A DNA stretch of 64,000 nucleotides from Candidatus Geothrix odensensis (lineage in GTDB: Bacteria; Acidobacteriota; Holophagae; Holophagales; Holophagaceae): contig JADKCH010000005.1 in the NCBI GenBank assembly GCA_016714685.1, forward strand, positions 186,001 through 250,000. The letters are read 5' to 3'. Made by a program: the position numbers and the translations under genes. Positions within the stretch are counted from its first letter, which is position 1, and each line of letters begins with the position of its first letter. The notes under the pieces are model-generated. The model saw only the letters and a program-made list of their open reading frames with translations, ran no database searches and had not been told where the DNA came from. Shown here in pieces: positions 44,325-54,023 of the stretch.

Positions 44325-47051
44325 CTAGAGGACGTAGGTGAGGTCCCGCTCCGGCGTGCGGCAGTCCAGGTCCATCCCGCGGTCCCGATGATCCGCGATC
44401 TCGGCGGTAGCGCCAATGGTGCGGCCGAACAGGAAGAGGGTGAAGGCCAGCTCCTGGACCTGCCGGAGGCTGATCCGGCCAGCCTGGTAGTCCTTCCACA
44501 CCAGCTTCAGCGTGATCACCGCCAGGACGGCATCCACGTTCACGCAGAAGACATTCTTGGTCACGCCTTCCGCATAGAGTTCCTTCACGAGCAGTCGGTA
44601 GAACTCCCAGAAGGCGTTGTAGACGCCCTTCTCGGCCAGCATGCCCGAGACGAACTGTTCGCGGGGATCCACGTTGATCTTGTTGCCTCGGAAGACCGGG
44701 TGGTTGATGCAGGGGATGGGTTTCACTGCCACATCCTCCACTTCCTGGGCCTGCTTCTTGTAGGCGCCGTAGGCCCGGGCGGCCCGGTTGGCCATGCCCT
44801 TCAGATCGAGACCATGGGCCGGGTCGCCGGGATCGGCCAGTTCCACGCCCCGGAACTGCTCCAGCAGGAACTCGATGGCCTCATAGCCGTTGCCGCCATG
44901 GGCGCGGCCCGTGTTCGCCAGGAAGCCTACGAAGGCCATGGAGATGTCATTGCGGGCGCTGACGCTCTCCTTCGCCCCCTTGGAGGAGAGGGTGCCGGGT
45001 CCATTGGTGAGGGTCAGCCCAAGTACCGTCTGGAATTCGAGCAACTCCAGGGGCGTCGGGACGTGCCCGAAGAGCACCTTGTACGCGTTCTCCGTGAAGC
45101 TGTGGTTGAGGTTGGACAGCTTCTGGTCCACCAGCTTCTTCCAGTGGGGGTTGTGTTCCCGGTTCACCACGGAGTACGCCACCACGCGGGCCATGAGGTA
45201 GAAGTAGGTGACCGCATCCTCCACGAGCTGGCGGCTGATGCGCTTCTCCAGCATGGGGTTCCACAGCACGCAGACGGCGATGGTCGCGAGCAGGAACTCG
45301 TAGGTATCCCGTATCTCCAGGCCGCGCTTCTCGGCCAGATCGATGATGTGCTGGCAGACCTTCAGGGCCACGCAGGACTTCCTGGACTTCTTGACCTCCT
45401 TGAACAGCAGCTCGGACACATCCGTCTTCCGCGAAGGCTCCGGCCTCAGCAGGTGCTTCTCCACGAAGGCGTCCAGCTCCGGAGGGAAGGTCTTCGTGTG
45501 CTCATTCAGACCGAACTCACGGATGAGGTCGATGATGAACCGGGAGTGGTCCCGGGATTTCGCCAGCAGTTCCTTGTCGCCCACCAGGGCGATCTGCGAG
45601 GCCAGGCACGCGTTGGGAAGACACCCGTTGGCCCGCCCCACGTCGATGAGCTCCATGCGCCGCTCATCGATCTTCATGAACAGGTTCAGGATGAGGTTCA
45701 GCGTGGGGACATCCGCCTTCTCCGGCAGCACCTTGGCCAGCGAGAAGAAGAGGTTTTCCTCCAGCGTGTGCAGGGAGAGATCCAGCACCGTCTTCCCGTG
45801 CAGCTCCGCCACCTGCGTCTCCGGGCTCATCCGCGAGGCACCGGACTTGTCGGCCATGTTCTGCCGCAGGTAGTGGGCGCCGACCTGCTTGTTCACCTCG
45901 ATGATCTGGTGGTCGTAGGGCGCCGGGGCCTGGCTGATCGGAAGGTCCAGGGAGGGAGGCAGCTTCACCAGGCTGTCCCCCAGCCACAGCTTCAGGGACA
46001 GATCGCCCGTGGTCGGGAAATCCGGCGCCTCGTCGATCTTCTCGTAGACAGCCCGCACGGCATCCGGGATGTACTGGATGCTGGAGACGCGCACGCCGCG
46101 CTTGCTGACCTGGCAGGTCTTCGGATCGAAGACGTCCACCCCGAAGTACTCGTCGAACCAGCGCTCCTTGCTCTCGGCATCGTCGCCGCTGCCGGACAGC
46201 GCGCCCGCATGCCCGCAGGCGCGCGTGATGTTCTTCTTCCAGCGCCCAGTGACGCAGGCGATGATCGGCTTGGTGAAGCCGAAGGTGCGGTCCTTGATCC
46301 AGTCCAGGGCCATCTTCTCGTAGTAGCCGCCGGGCTCGACGTAGATCACCACGGCCTTGGTGCGGGGGTCGTTCTGCGCCGCGTAGAGGAACTCAGGCAG
46401 GGCGAAGTGGATGTAGACGTCCTTGCCGCTGGACACCGCAGTGCTGATGCCGAAGCCCGCGGTGCGCAGGTATTCCGCCATGGTGGTGGTGAAGTTGCCG
46501 GAGTTGGAGTGGATGGCGATGGAGCCCTTCACCAGCGTCTCGTCGGGGTGATCGCCACCCAGGCTGCCGCCGATGCGGACCCGATCCCAGGCGTTGGCCA
46601 TGCCCAGGCAGTTGGCGCCGATGACGTCCACGCCGGCTTCCTGGCATAGGGCCCGGATGTTGCGGGAGTCGCGGGCCGGCACCTTCTCGGTGACGATCAC
46701 GATGCGCTTGAGCGCCTCGTTGTGGGTCACCAGCTCCGACACGGCCTTGCACACGCCCTGGGGCGGAATGTAGACCACGCCCATGTCGAAGGCGATGCCC
46801 TTCTCCATGACCTCGCGGATGCTGCGGTAGACGGGAATGCTGCCGATCTTCGTGTCCAGGCTGCCCCGGCGGCCGTACTGCACGCCGGCCACGATGTTGC
46901 CGCCGCTGTACTCGTGGGACACGGGCGTCACCTTGCGGCTTTCGCTGCCCAGGATGTTCATGACGCAGACGCGGTGCTCCCGTGTCACGAGCTCCTCGAG
47001 GGAGTGCAGCCCCACGTAGTAGGGGAAGGGCTTCGTCTTCAGTCGTCGCAT
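44325..47051 (-). CDS. aclA: ATP-citrate lyase large subunit, extended form
   Basis: Cleaves citrate with ATP and CoA to acetyl-CoA and oxaloacetate, or runs in reverse. The 908 residues contain a CoA-binding domain (about 20-150), the ligase domain with phospho-His281 in ACGHAGALSG, a middle ~300 residues of helical sequence, and a C-terminal citrate-synthase-like domain with the likely catalytic His in IPCINHPVFRG and an end GRTIGATAEIADHRDRGMDLDCRTPERDLTYVL, matching human ACLY ISYVL. The Chlorobium subunit is about 610 residues, so this form is ~300 longer. AGGAG precedes the ATG. Confidence 0.85.
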   Translation of the reverse strand: MRRLKTKPFPYYVGLHSLEELVTREHRVCVMNILGSESRKVTPVSHEYSGGNIVAGVQYGRRGSLDTKIGSIPVYRSIREVMEKGIAFDMGVVYIPPQGVCKAVSELVTHNEALKRIVIVTEKVPARDSRNIRALCQEAGVDVIGANCLGMANAWDRVRIGGSLGGDHPDETLVKGSIAIHSNSGNFTTTMAEYLRTAGFGISTAVSSGKDVYIHFALPEFLYAAQNDPRTKAVVIYVEPGGYYEKMALDWIKDRTFGFTKPIIACVTGRWKKNITRACGHAGALSGSGDDAESKERWFDEYFGVDVFDPKTCQVSKRGVRVSSIQYIPDAVRAVYEKIDEAPDFPTTGDLSLKLWLGDSLVKLPPSLDLPISQAPAPYDHQIIEVNKQVGAHYLRQNMADKSGASRMSPETQVAELHGKTVLDLSLHTLEENLFFSLAKVLPEKADVPTLNLILNLFMKIDERRMELIDVGRANGCLPNACLASQIALVGDKELLAKSRDHSRFIIDLIREFGLNEHTKTFPPELDAFVEKHLLRPEPSRKTDVSELLFKEVKKSRKSCVALKVCQHIIDLAEKRGLEIRDTYEFLLATIAVCVLWNPMLEKRISRQLVEDAVTYFYLMARVVAYSVVNREHNPHWKKLVDQKLSNLNHSFTENAYKVLFGHVPTPLELLEFQTVLGLTLTNGPGTLSSKGAKESVSARNDISMAFVGFLANTGRAHGGNGYEAIEFLLEQFRGVELADPGDPAHGLDLKGMANRAARAYGAYKKQAQEVEDVAVKPIPCINHPVFRGNKINVDPREQFVSGMLAEKGVYNAFWEFYRLLVKELYAEGVTKNVFCVNVDAVLAVITLKLVWKDYQAGRISLRQVQELAFTLFLFGRTIGATAEIADHRDRGMDLDCRTPERDLTYVL

Positions 47052-47060
47052 GGCTATCTC

Positions 47061-48338
47061 CTAGGCCCGGACCTGCGTTTCAACCTGCTTTCGGTAGGCT
47101 TCCGCGCCTTCGGCCCGCCACCACTCGTCCACCTTCTTGGCGTATTCCAGGGTGAGGATCATGGAAGTGTCGTGCCCGAACACCTTGTAGGGGAAGCGCA
47201 GCCGATCCAGGATGTCCTTCGCGTAGAACATGCCCTTCACGACGTTGGGACCGCCCCGGCCGATCACCACGTAGAGCGGCTTCCAGCCGGCCTTGGAGAC
47301 ATGATCGCGCAGGGCGTCGAACACGCCCTTGAAGGTCACGTAGATGTCCGTGTTGTTGGCCTTGCCGCCGATGAGCAGCAGCATGCTGGCCTTGTCGTAC
47401 CAGTGCTCGAAGGCGATGCGGCTGATCTCGTAGATCTTCTCGTAGGGCGGATTCCCGCCGAAATCCGACGAGAAGATGGCCGCCTCGCCCAGGGTCTCCG
47501 TGCCCGCGCTGTTGGCTCCGCCGCCGAACATGAAGGGGATGATGCTGCCATTGGGGTTCATCTCCAGCACGTCACTCTGGCCCTGGTAAGTGCGCAGCTC
47601 GTTGATGTCGGCCTCGAAAGCCGTTGTCTCCGTCTGGAAGAGGGCGTCCGGCAGCCCGATGCGCTTCCAGGCCGGGTTGTCCTGGTCGAAGCTGGCCTTC
47701 ACGTCGCAGGCCACGGGCAGCACCTGGTTGCCCTTGCGCTGCACCCGGATGGGATTGAGCTCGATGGTGGTCAGGCCGTAGCCGTCATAGAGCTCCCACA
47801 GCTTGGGCAGGTGCTGGACCAGGGCCGAGATGAAGGCCTCGGGGCAGCCGGTGTCCGTGAGGGCGTTGGTGATCTCGAAGGCGTTGATCCCGATGAAGGG
47901 ATCGATCTCGACCACGGCCTTCTTCTCCGCCGGCAGCTCCTCGATGTCCACTCCGCCCCAGGGCGTGATGGTGAACACCGGGCCGCGGTGGATGCTGGAG
48001 CTGGAGATGCTGAAGTAGACCTCCAGATCGGAGGGGACGAAGGCCTCCATGGTCACCCCATTGGCCGTCACCGTCTTATTCCCGTAGACGTGCTGGGCGA
48101 AGAACAGGTCCCGCTTGGCCTGGAGGGCCTCCTGGAGGGTGCTCACCACCCGCACCAGCCCGGCCTTTCCCTTCTTGCCCACGCCGCCGTAGAAGGCCGG
48201 CTTCACCACCAGCTTCTTGTGCTTCTCGAGGAACTGCTGGATGTCCTGGTTGGTGGCGGAGCCATCGATGAACTCCGCCGTGGGGAACTCGACCAGCTGC
48301 AGAAGCCTGGAGCCGTGCCGCAAGCCCGAAAGTTGCAT
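47061..48338 (-). CDS. aclB: ATP-citrate lyase small (ATP-grasp) subunit
   Basis: A 425-residue subunit with an ATP-grasp fold like succinyl-CoA synthetase beta: KLVVKPAFYGGVGKKGKAGLV near 40-60, ELNPIRVQRKG near 195, and a CoA/phosphohistidine domain with FMFGGGANSAGTETLGEAA near 265. It supplies the ATP site for the large subunit nine bases downstream. ATG 48338 has AGGAAGG a few bases upstream. A good promoter lies at 48409-48436, so this is the first gene of the operon. Confidence 0.86.
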   Translation of the reverse strand: MQLSGLRHGSRLLQLVEFPTAEFIDGSATNQDIQQFLEKHKKLVVKPAFYGGVGKKGKAGLVRVVSTLQEALQAKRDLFFAQHVYGNKTVTANGVTMEAFVPSDLEVYFSISSSSIHRGPVFTITPWGGVDIEELPAEKKAVVEIDPFIGINAFEITNALTDTGCPEAFISALVQHLPKLWELYDGYGLTTIELNPIRVQRKGNQVLPVACDVKASFDQDNPAWKRIGLPDALFQTETTAFEADINELRTYQGQSDVLEMNPNGSIIPFMFGGGANSAGTETLGEAAIFSSDFGGNPPYEKIYEISRIAFEHWYDKASMLLLIGGKANNTDIYVTFKGVFDALRDHVSKAGWKPLYVVIGRGGPNVVKGMFYAKDILDRLRFPYKVFGHDTSMILTLEYAKKVDEWWRAEGAEAYRKQVETQVRA

Positions 48339-48408
48339 GATCCTTCCTCCGTCGACGTTGGCAATGACCTGGAGTGCCGGTCCACCTGGAGGGTCCGGGT
48401 CCATATAA

Positions 48409-48436
48409 ATGATATTTAGATCGTTTTTGATGGCAA
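48409..48436 (-). promoter_or_regulatory. Sigma-70-type promoter of the ATP-citrate lyase operon
   Basis: On the minus strand, TTGCCA (48436-48431) and TATCAT (48414-48409) are spaced by 16 bases, each matching five of six consensus positions, in an AT-rich stretch 70 bases before the start. Confidence 0.6.
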
Positions 48437-48598
48437 GCGCAAAGATGACTCTTGCGTCGCATTACGATGCTTCTCAGGTCCCCCCTGGGTGATCACCGGG
48501 GCAATCCCACTGGACCACCGTCAACCCCTCGGGTTGCCTCCAACCGCCATCGCGCCAGCGACAAGCCTCCTGTCGCGACAACGGGTCTCGGCCGTGAT

Positions 48599-50194
48599 TC
48601 AGCCCCGGGCGTCGGTGCTGGCCTTCACGAAGGCCGTGAAGAGCGGATGGGGGTTCAGTGGGCGGCTCTTGAACTCGGGGTGGAACTGGCAGGCCAGGAA
48701 GTAGGGGTGGTCCTTCAGCTCGACGATCTCCACGAAGACGCCATCCGGGCTCATCCCTGTGAACCACAGGCCCTTGTCCTCCAGGGCCTTCCGGTACTCG
48801 TGGTTGAACTCATAGCGGTGGCGGTGGCGCTCGCTGATGTCGGTGCCGCGGTAGGCCTTGGCGGCCTGGCTCTCCGCAGCAAGGCGGCAGGGGTAGGCGC
48901 CCAGGCGCATGGTCCCGCCCAGTTCCTCCACATCCACGAGTTCGCGCAGCTTGAAGATGACCCGGTGCTTGGGCGCGTCGTCGAACTCCGTGGAATCCGC
49001 TCCCTCGAGGCCCACCACGTTCCGGGCGAACTCCACGGAGGCCATCTGCATGCCGAGGCAGATGCCGAAGAAGGGGATGCGCTGCTCCCGGGCGTACTGG
49101 ATGGACTTGATCATGCCGCGGGTCCCGCGCACCCCGAAGCCGCCCGGTACCAGGATGCCGTGGCAGTCCTGGAGGAAGCCCGCCGGATCCTGGTCCTCCA
49201 GCTCCTCCGCCTCGATCCACTTGAGGTCGACCTGGGTCTCCAGGCCGTAGCCCGCGTGATGCAGGGCCTCGATGAGGCTCTTGTAGCTCTCCTTGAACTC
49301 CACGTACTTGCCCACCACGGCAATGCGCACGCTGCCCTTGGGGTTGCGGATGCGGTGGAGCAGGTTCTGCCACGCGCTGAGATCGGGCGTCTTCTCCCCG
49401 AGCCCCAGCAGCGCCGCCACCTTGGTGTCCAGCCCCTCGAGGTGCAGGTTCAGGGGCACTTCGTAGATGGAGTGGGCATCGCGGCCACTGAACACGGCAT
49501 CCTGCGTCACGGAGCAGAACAGGGCGATCTTGTCCTTCAGGTCCCGGGGGATGTCCACGTCAGCGCGACAGAGCAGCACGTCCGGCTGGATGCCCAGGGC
49601 CCGCAACTCCTTCACGCTGTGCTGGGTGGGCTTGGACTTCAGCTCTCCCGCGGTCTTGATGTAGGGCACGTAGGTGAGGTGCATGTTGATGGCATTGCCC
49701 AGGCCCGCCTCCAGCTTGAACTGGCGGATGGCCTCGAGGAACGGCTGGCTCTCGATGTCGCCCACGGTGCCGCCGATCTCCACGATCACCACGTCCATGT
49801 CCTTGGCGACCTTCTTCATCACGCCCTTGATCTCGTCCGTGATGTGCGGGATCACCTGCACGGTCTTGCCCAGGTAGTCGCCGCGGCGCTCCTTCTGGAT
49901 CACGGTGTTGTAGATGCGGCCCGTGGTGATGGTGTGGTTCTGGGTGGTGGGCACGGAGGTGAAGCGCTCGTAGTGGCCCAGGTCCAGGTCGGTCTCGGCG
50001 CCGTCGTCCGTGACGAAGACCTCGCCGTGCTGGAAGGGCGACATGGTGCCGGGATCCACGTTGAGGTAGGGATCCATCTTCATGAGCGTGACCTTGAGGC
50101 CACGGGCCTCCAGCAGCGCGCCGAGGCTCGCCGCCGCGATGCCCTTCCCCAGGGAACTCAGCACACCACCGGTCACGAACACATACTTGGTCAT
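48599..50194 (-). CDS. pyrG: CTP synthase
   Basis: Converts UTP to CTP with glutamine and ATP. The 531-residue protein has the synthetase P-loop [17 protein letters not shown] at 9-25, the [38 protein letters not shown] stretch, and the C-terminal glutamine amidotransferase with nucleophile in FFGICLGMQ and the His/Glu pair in [13 protein letters not shown] 50194 has AGGAG about five bases upstream; longer upstream frame is unrelated. argS lies eight bases upstream. Confidence 0.96.
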   Translation of the reverse strand: MTKYVFVTGGVLSSLGKGIAAASLGALLEARGLKVTLMKMDPYLNVDPGTMSPFQHGEVFVTDDGAETDLDLGHYERFTSVPTTQNHTITTGRIYNTVIQKERRGDYLGKTVQVIPHITDEIKGVMKKVAKDMDVVIVEIGGTVGDIESQPFLEAIRQFKLEAGLGNAINMHLTYVPYIKTAGELKSKPTQHSVKELRALGIQPDVLLCRADVDIPRDLKDKIALFCSVTQDAVFSGRDAHSIYEVPLNLHLEGLDTKVAALLGLGEKTPDLSAWQNLLHRIRNPKGSVRIAVVGKYVEFKESYKSLIEALHHAGYGLETQVDLKWIEAEELEDQDPAGFLQDCHGILVPGGFGVRGTRGMIKSIQYAREQRIPFFGICLGMQMASVEFARNVVGLEGADSTEFDDAPKHRVIFKLRELVDVEELGGTMRLGAYPCRLAAESQAAKAYRGTDISERHRHRYEFNHEYRKALEDKGLWFTGMSPDGVFVEIVELKDHPYFLACQFHPEFKSRPLNPHPLFTAFVKASTDARG

Positions 50195-50202
50195 CGGAAC
50201 TC

Positions 50203-52002
50203 CTACATTTCTTCGGGGGCCTGGATGCCCATGAGGAACAGGCCCTGGCGAAGGGCGCGGGCCGTGGCCACGCACAGGGCGAGGCGGGCGTCGCGCACTT
50301 CGGGCGTGTTCTCCGGGGCAAGAATGGGGCAGTTCGTGTAGTAGCCGCTGAAGGAGCGGGCCACGGCCACCAGCTGGCGCGCCAGCGGCGTGGCCATGCA
50401 ACCATCGGCCACGGCGGCGACCGCCTGGGGCAGGCCGGCCAGCTCGAAGAGCAGGGCCTGCGCCTCCGGGGCCCGCAGGCCGGAGAGATCGGCGGGCAGA
50501 ACCATCGCCTCGAAGGGCAGCACGGGGCCGAGCGGGGCGCCGGCCTGGGCCTTGGCGGCCCAGTCGCCGCCGGCCTTGCGCAGCACGCTCAGGATGCGGG
50601 CGTGGGCGTACTGCACGTAGGGCCCGGTGTCGCCGTCCAGAGCGATGACGCGATCCCAGGTGAAGGTGATGGGCTTCACGCGGTCGTTCATGGCGTCGAA
50701 GAACACCACGGCGCCCATGCCCAGCATCTCGGAGACCTCGGCCTTGTCCTTCAGGTCGGGGTTCTTCTCCTCGATGATGGCGGCCACGCGCTCGCGGGCC
50801 TCGTCCAGCACGTCCTCCAGGAAGATGACATTGCCCTTGCGGGTGCTCATCTTGCCCTCGGGCAGCTTCACCATGCCGAAGGGCGTGTGCAGCATGCGGC
50901 CCTGGAACCAGGGATCGAGCTTGTCCAGCACCGCGAAAATCTGCTGGAAGTGCAGCACCTGGTCCGTGCCCACCACGTAGAGGCAGCGGTCGAAGCCGTA
51001 GGCCTGCTTCCGGTACAGCGCCGCCGCGAGATCACGGGTGGCGTAGATGCTGGTGCCGTCGCCCTTCTGGACGAGGCAGGGCGTGCTGATGCCCACGTCC
51101 TCCAGATTGATGATGCGGGCGCCCTTGTCGCCCTCCACCAGCAGGCCGGCCTGCTCCAGCCGATCCATGGTGGGGACCAGCTGGTCTTCGTAGAAGGCTT
51201 CGCCCTGCTCCAGGGTGTCGAAGCTCACGCCCAGGCGGTCGTAGATGCGCTGGAATTCCTTCAGCGAGATCTTCCGGAACCAGCTCCAGAGGCGCCGGGC
51301 TTCGGCATCGCCGGCTTCCAGGCGCTTGAACCAGCCCCGGGCCTCGTCGCGCATGGCGGGATCATTCTCTTCTTCGGCATGGAAGCGCACGTAGAGCTGG
51401 AAGAGGCGGAACAGCGGCGTACGGCGCTTGTCGGGCGCGGGCTCGGCCCAGTCGAAGTCCTGCTCCAGGTCGGTGTTCCCGTCCTGAGCCCAGCGGGTGT
51501 AGGCCGCCAGCAGGGTGCCGAACTGGGTGCCCCAGTCGCCCAGGTGGTTGAGGCGGGTCACCTCGTAGCCCAGGAACTGGTGGGTCTGGGCCAGGGCGTG
51601 GCCGATCATGGTGGAGCGCAGGTGGCCAATGGTGAAGAGCTTGGCGATGTTCGGCGAGCTGTACTCGACGATCACCTTCCTGCCGTTGGTCCCACGGGAA
51701 CCGTAGGGCCGGTCGGCCGGGGCTTCCAGGATGGCGCCCAGCACAGCCTTGGCCCGGGCTTCCGGGGCCAGATTCAGGTTCAGATAGGGGCCGGCGGCCA
51801 CCAGGGTGCCGCCTTCGATGGACAGGGAGGCTGCCAGCTCCTGGGACAGCTGCACGGGGTTCTTCCCCAGCTGCTTGGCGGCCCGGAAGCAGGGGAAGGC
51901 CAGGTCGCCCAGCTCGCCGGACCTGGGCCGCTCCAGCGTAATGTCCACGCCGGGCAGAGCCGCCGCCAGCTGCTGTTCGAAGGTTTGCCGCAGGATTTCC
52001 AT
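50203..52002 (-). CDS. argS: Arginine--tRNA ligase
   Basis: Charges tRNA(Arg). The 599-residue class-I enzyme has an N-terminal additional domain (Add-1 like, GDLAFPCF), [16 protein letters not shown] with the HIGH-like motif near 115-130, and KMSTRKGN near 380. The C-terminal DALR domain supplies anticodon contact. It forms a run of argS-pyrG with only eight bases between genes; transketolase N-half lies upstream with seven bases between. No unusual feature. Confidence 0.95.
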   Translation of the reverse strand: MEILRQTFEQQLAAALPGVDITLERPRSGELGDLAFPCFRAAKQLGKNPVQLSQELAASLSIEGGTLVAAGPYLNLNLAPEARAKAVLGAILEAPADRPYGSRGTNGRKVIVEYSSPNIAKLFTIGHLRSTMIGHALAQTHQFLGYEVTRLNHLGDWGTQFGTLLAAYTRWAQDGNTDLEQDFDWAEPAPDKRRTPLFRLFQLYVRFHAEEENDPAMRDEARGWFKRLEAGDAEARRLWSWFRKISLKEFQRIYDRLGVSFDTLEQGEAFYEDQLVPTMDRLEQAGLLVEGDKGARIINLEDVGISTPCLVQKGDGTSIYATRDLAAALYRKQAYGFDRCLYVVGTDQVLHFQQIFAVLDKLDPWFQGRMLHTPFGMVKLPEGKMSTRKGNVIFLEDVLDEARERVAAIIEEKNPDLKDKAEVSEMLGMGAVVFFDAMNDRVKPITFTWDRVIALDGDTGPYVQYAHARILSVLRKAGGDWAAKAQAGAPLGPVLPFEAMVLPADLSGLRAPEAQALLFELAGLPQAVAAVADGCMATPLARQLVAVARSFSGYYTNCPILAPENTPEVRDARLALCVATARALRQGLFLMGIQAPEEM

Positions 52003-52009
52003 TCAGTCC

Positions 52010-52840
52010 TCAGTCCGCCAGCTCAGCCAAGGCCTTCTCGTACTCGTCCGTCTTGGGGGCTACGCCGTGCCAGCCCGCGTTGTTCTCCATGAAGCTCACG
52101 CCCTTGCCCTTCACAGTACGGGCGCAGATCATCGCGGGCTGGCCCTGGATGGTGCGGGCCCAGGCCAGGGCCTCCAGGATCTGGGTGAAGTCGTGGCCGT
52201 CGATCTCCTTCACGGCCCACCCGAAGGCGCGCCACTTGTCGGGGACCGGGTTGATGTTCATCACCTTCTTCACGTCGCCGTCGATCTGCAGGCCGTTGAG
52301 GTCGTGGAAGACGCAGAGGTTGTCGAGCTTGTGGTGAGGCGCCGCCATGGCCGCCTCCCAGATCACGCCCTCCTGGCTCTCGCCGTCGCCCACCACACAG
52401 TAGACGCGGCTGGCGGACAACTGGACCTTCAGGCCGATGGCGATGCCCACGGCCTGAGGCAGGCCCTGGCCCAGGCTGCCCGTGGTCACCTCCACGCCCG
52501 GCGTGTAGTGGTTCTCGGCATGGCCCTGGAGCTTGGTGGGGTACTGGCGGAAGGTCTCCAGCCAGGCCTTGGGGAAGAAGCCCTGGTCAGCGAGGATGGC
52601 GTACTGGGCCGGGCAGGCATGCCCCTTGGAGAGCACGAAGCGGTCGCGGGCGGGGTTCGTGGGATCCTCGGGGAAGACCGTCATCTCGTGGTAATAGAGT
52701 GCAACCCCGATGTCGGTCCAGCTGAGGCTGCCGCCGGGGTGGCCGCTCTGGGCCTTGTAGACCTGCAACAGCACATCTCGGCGAACGGCTTTCGCCTTCG
52801 CCGCCATCTCTGCGACGGACTCCAGTTTCAGCTGCGGCAT
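52010..52840 (-). CDS. Transketolase N-terminal subunit (split form)
   Basis: A 276-residue protein with the thiamine-diphosphate half of transketolase: SGHPGGSLSWTDIGVALYY near 32-50, SKGHACPAQYA, TGSLGQGLPQAVGIA, and the ThDP motif GDGESQEGVIWEAAMAAPHHKLDNLCVFHDLN. The C-terminal (pyrimidine-binding) half is not in the window; in split systems it is usually the next gene, but here the next gene is argS. Works in the non-oxidative pentose phosphate pathway if the other half exists. Confidence 0.88.
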   Translation of the reverse strand: MPQLKLESVAEMAAKAKAVRRDVLLQVYKAQSGHPGGSLSWTDIGVALYYHEMTVFPEDPTNPARDRFVLSKGHACPAQYAILADQGFFPKAWLETFRQYPTKLQGHAENHYTPGVEVTTGSLGQGLPQAVGIAIGLKVQLSASRVYCVVGDGESQEGVIWEAAMAAPHHKLDNLCVFHDLNGLQIDGDVKKVMNINPVPDKWRAFGWAVKEIDGHDFTQILEALAWARTIQGQPAMICARTVKGKGVSFMENNAGWHGVAPKTDEYEKALAELAD

Positions 52841-52941
52841 GAACCCACCCTTCCCGGGAGGCCATTCGCCTCCGATCAGGATGGCCGAGGGAGGCCCCCG
52901 CCGGAAGGGGTCGAATGACCCCTGAGCCCCGCCTTTTGCCC

Positions 52942-52969
52942 TTGACCCATGGGCCGTTTGCGATAGGAT
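52942..52969 (+). promoter_or_regulatory. Promoter of rpsT
   Basis: TTGACC at 52942-52947 and TAGGAT at 52964-52969 with a 16-base spacer. A small CCCC/GGGG hairpin lies in the leader before the GGAG site. Confidence 0.55.
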
Positions 52970-53031
52970 GGTCTTTCGCGCTTCCCCAAGCCCCTGTACG
53001 GGGGACTGCCCCGGAAGCTGGAGATCTGAAC

Positions 53032-53295
53032 ATGGCCAATCACAAGTCTGCTGCCAAGAAGGCCCGTCGCGATGCCGAGGCCCGCCTCCGCAACCGCAGC
53101 AACCGCTCGACCCTGAAGACCGCCGTCAAGAGCTTCCTGGCTCTCATCGCCGGTGGCAAGAAGGACGAGGCCGCCAAGCTGCTGCCCGAGACCCAGGGTC
53201 TCGTGGACAAGGCCTGCCGCAAGGGCGTGATGCACAAGAACGCCGCGGATCGCACCAAGTCCCGCCTCGCCGCCAAAGTGAACAAGCTGGTCTAA
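53032..53295 (+). CDS. rpsT: 30S ribosomal protein S20
   Basis: An 87-residue helical small-subunit protein. ANHKSAAKKARRDAEARLRNRSNRSTLKTAVKSFL is the classic S20 opening, and MHKNAADRTKSRLAAKVNKLV the classic end. ATG 53032 has GGAG about eight bases upstream. The remarkable point is that the last codons and terminator are repeated twice more immediately downstream. Confidence 0.96.
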   Translation: MANHKSAAKKARRDAEARLRNRSNRSTLKTAVKSFLALIAGGKKDEAAKLLPETQGLVDKACRKGVMHKNAADRTKSRLAAKVNKLV

Positions 53296-53317
53296 CGGAC
53301 CTCTACTCCATTGCTTA

Positions 53318-53342
53318 GGACCCGGAGAGCCGGGCCTTTTTT
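53318..53342 (+). terminator. rpsT terminator, copy 1
   Basis: CCCGG/CCGGG stem with AGAG loop and outer GG/CC pairs, followed by six T residues. Confidence 0.85.
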
Positions 53343-53407
53343 GGGTTCGCGTATCCCGGGGGACCGAGAGGACAAGCTGGTCTAACGGACCTCTACTCCA
53401 TTGCTTA

Positions 53408-53434
53408 GGACCCGGAGAGCCGGGTCCTTCGTTT
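53408..53434 (+). terminator. rpsT terminator, copy 2
   Basis: Perfect GGACCCGG/CCGGGTCC stem with AGAG loop, followed by TTCGTTTT. Confidence 0.8.
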
Positions 53435-53511
53435 TGTAGTCTCGCGTATCCCCGCAGGGGATACCGAGAGCGTGAACAAGCTGGTCTAACGGACCAACAA
53501 CCTATCGCCAA

Positions 53512-53536
53512 GGCCCCGGTGATCCGGGTCCTTTTT
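53512..53536 (+). terminator. rpsT terminator, copy 3
   Basis: GGCCCCGG/CCGGGTCC stem with TGAT loop and one mismatch, followed by five T residues. Confidence 0.8.
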
Positions 53537-53693
53537 GCGTTCAAAAAGCTGAAATAAGCGGAGGTTGGCGGAGGAGCGGAGGAAGGGCGCACTGCTTCAT
53601 GGTCCTGAATTCTTGCTCCGCTTTCCTGGGCCCTTCAGCTCTCCTCGGCTTCCTGATTCCTTTGGTCCACACCTGCCCTGCCATGCTGGAGGC

Positions 53694-54023
53694 ATGATCC
53701 CGGTTCTCCTCCTCGCCGCCCCTGCCCCGATCCCCGAAGCCCGGAAGATCGAGGCCCTGATCCAGGCCGTGGCCGACCTCCAGGGGGCCGTCTTCATCCG
53801 CAATGGGACCGAGCACGCACCGAAGGAAGCGGCCGACCACCTCCGCCTGAAGTGGAAGAATGCCGGCCGCCGGGTGAAGACGGCCCCGGAGTTCATCCAG
53901 TACTGCGCCAGCGGCAGCAGCCTGAGCGGCAGGCCCTATGAGATCCGGCTCCAGGACGGCCGCACGGTCCCGGCCCGGGACTGGCTGTGGACCGAGCTGA
54001 AGCGGATGGAGGCCTCCCGCTAG
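53694..54023 (+). CDS. DUF5329-like exported protein
   Basis: A 109-residue protein with a short hydrophobic N-terminus and the pattern FIRNGTEHAPKEAADHLRLKWKNAGRRVKTAPEFIQYCASGSSLSGRPYEIRL, which I match to DUF5329 (unknown function, single exported domain). The ATG at 53694 has GGAGG unusually close, two bases away, so the true start may be elsewhere. Its last bases overlap the convergent gluQ end by four bases. Confidence 0.65.
   Translation: MIPVLLLAAPAPIPEARKIEALIQAVADLQGAVFIRNGTEHAPKEAADHLRLKWKNAGRRVKTAPEFIQYCASGSSLSGRPYEIRLQDGRTVPARDWLWTELKRMEASR

Larger units (their letters stand above)
53282..53536 (+). repeat. Three tandem copies of the rpsT 3' end with terminator
   Basis: Copy 1 is the true end of rpsT (from 53282), copy 2 starts at 53372 and copy 3 at about 53472. 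Each has the bases for NKLV or KLV, the TAA stop, CGGACC, and then a G/C hairpin followed by T residues. Copies 1 and 2 are identical over about 53 bases; copy 3 keeps GTGAACAAGCTGGTCTAACG and CGGACC but has a different middle. Between copies lies a second shared element, CGCGTATCCC...ACCGAGAG, forming the perfect hairpin GTATCCCC/GGGGATAC after copy 2. Confidence 0.85.

Noticed and set aside
53282..53536. CRISPR array suggested by regular repeats after rpsT
   Set aside because: Only three copies, containing rpsT coding sequence and terminators, with long unequal spacers and no cas gene.
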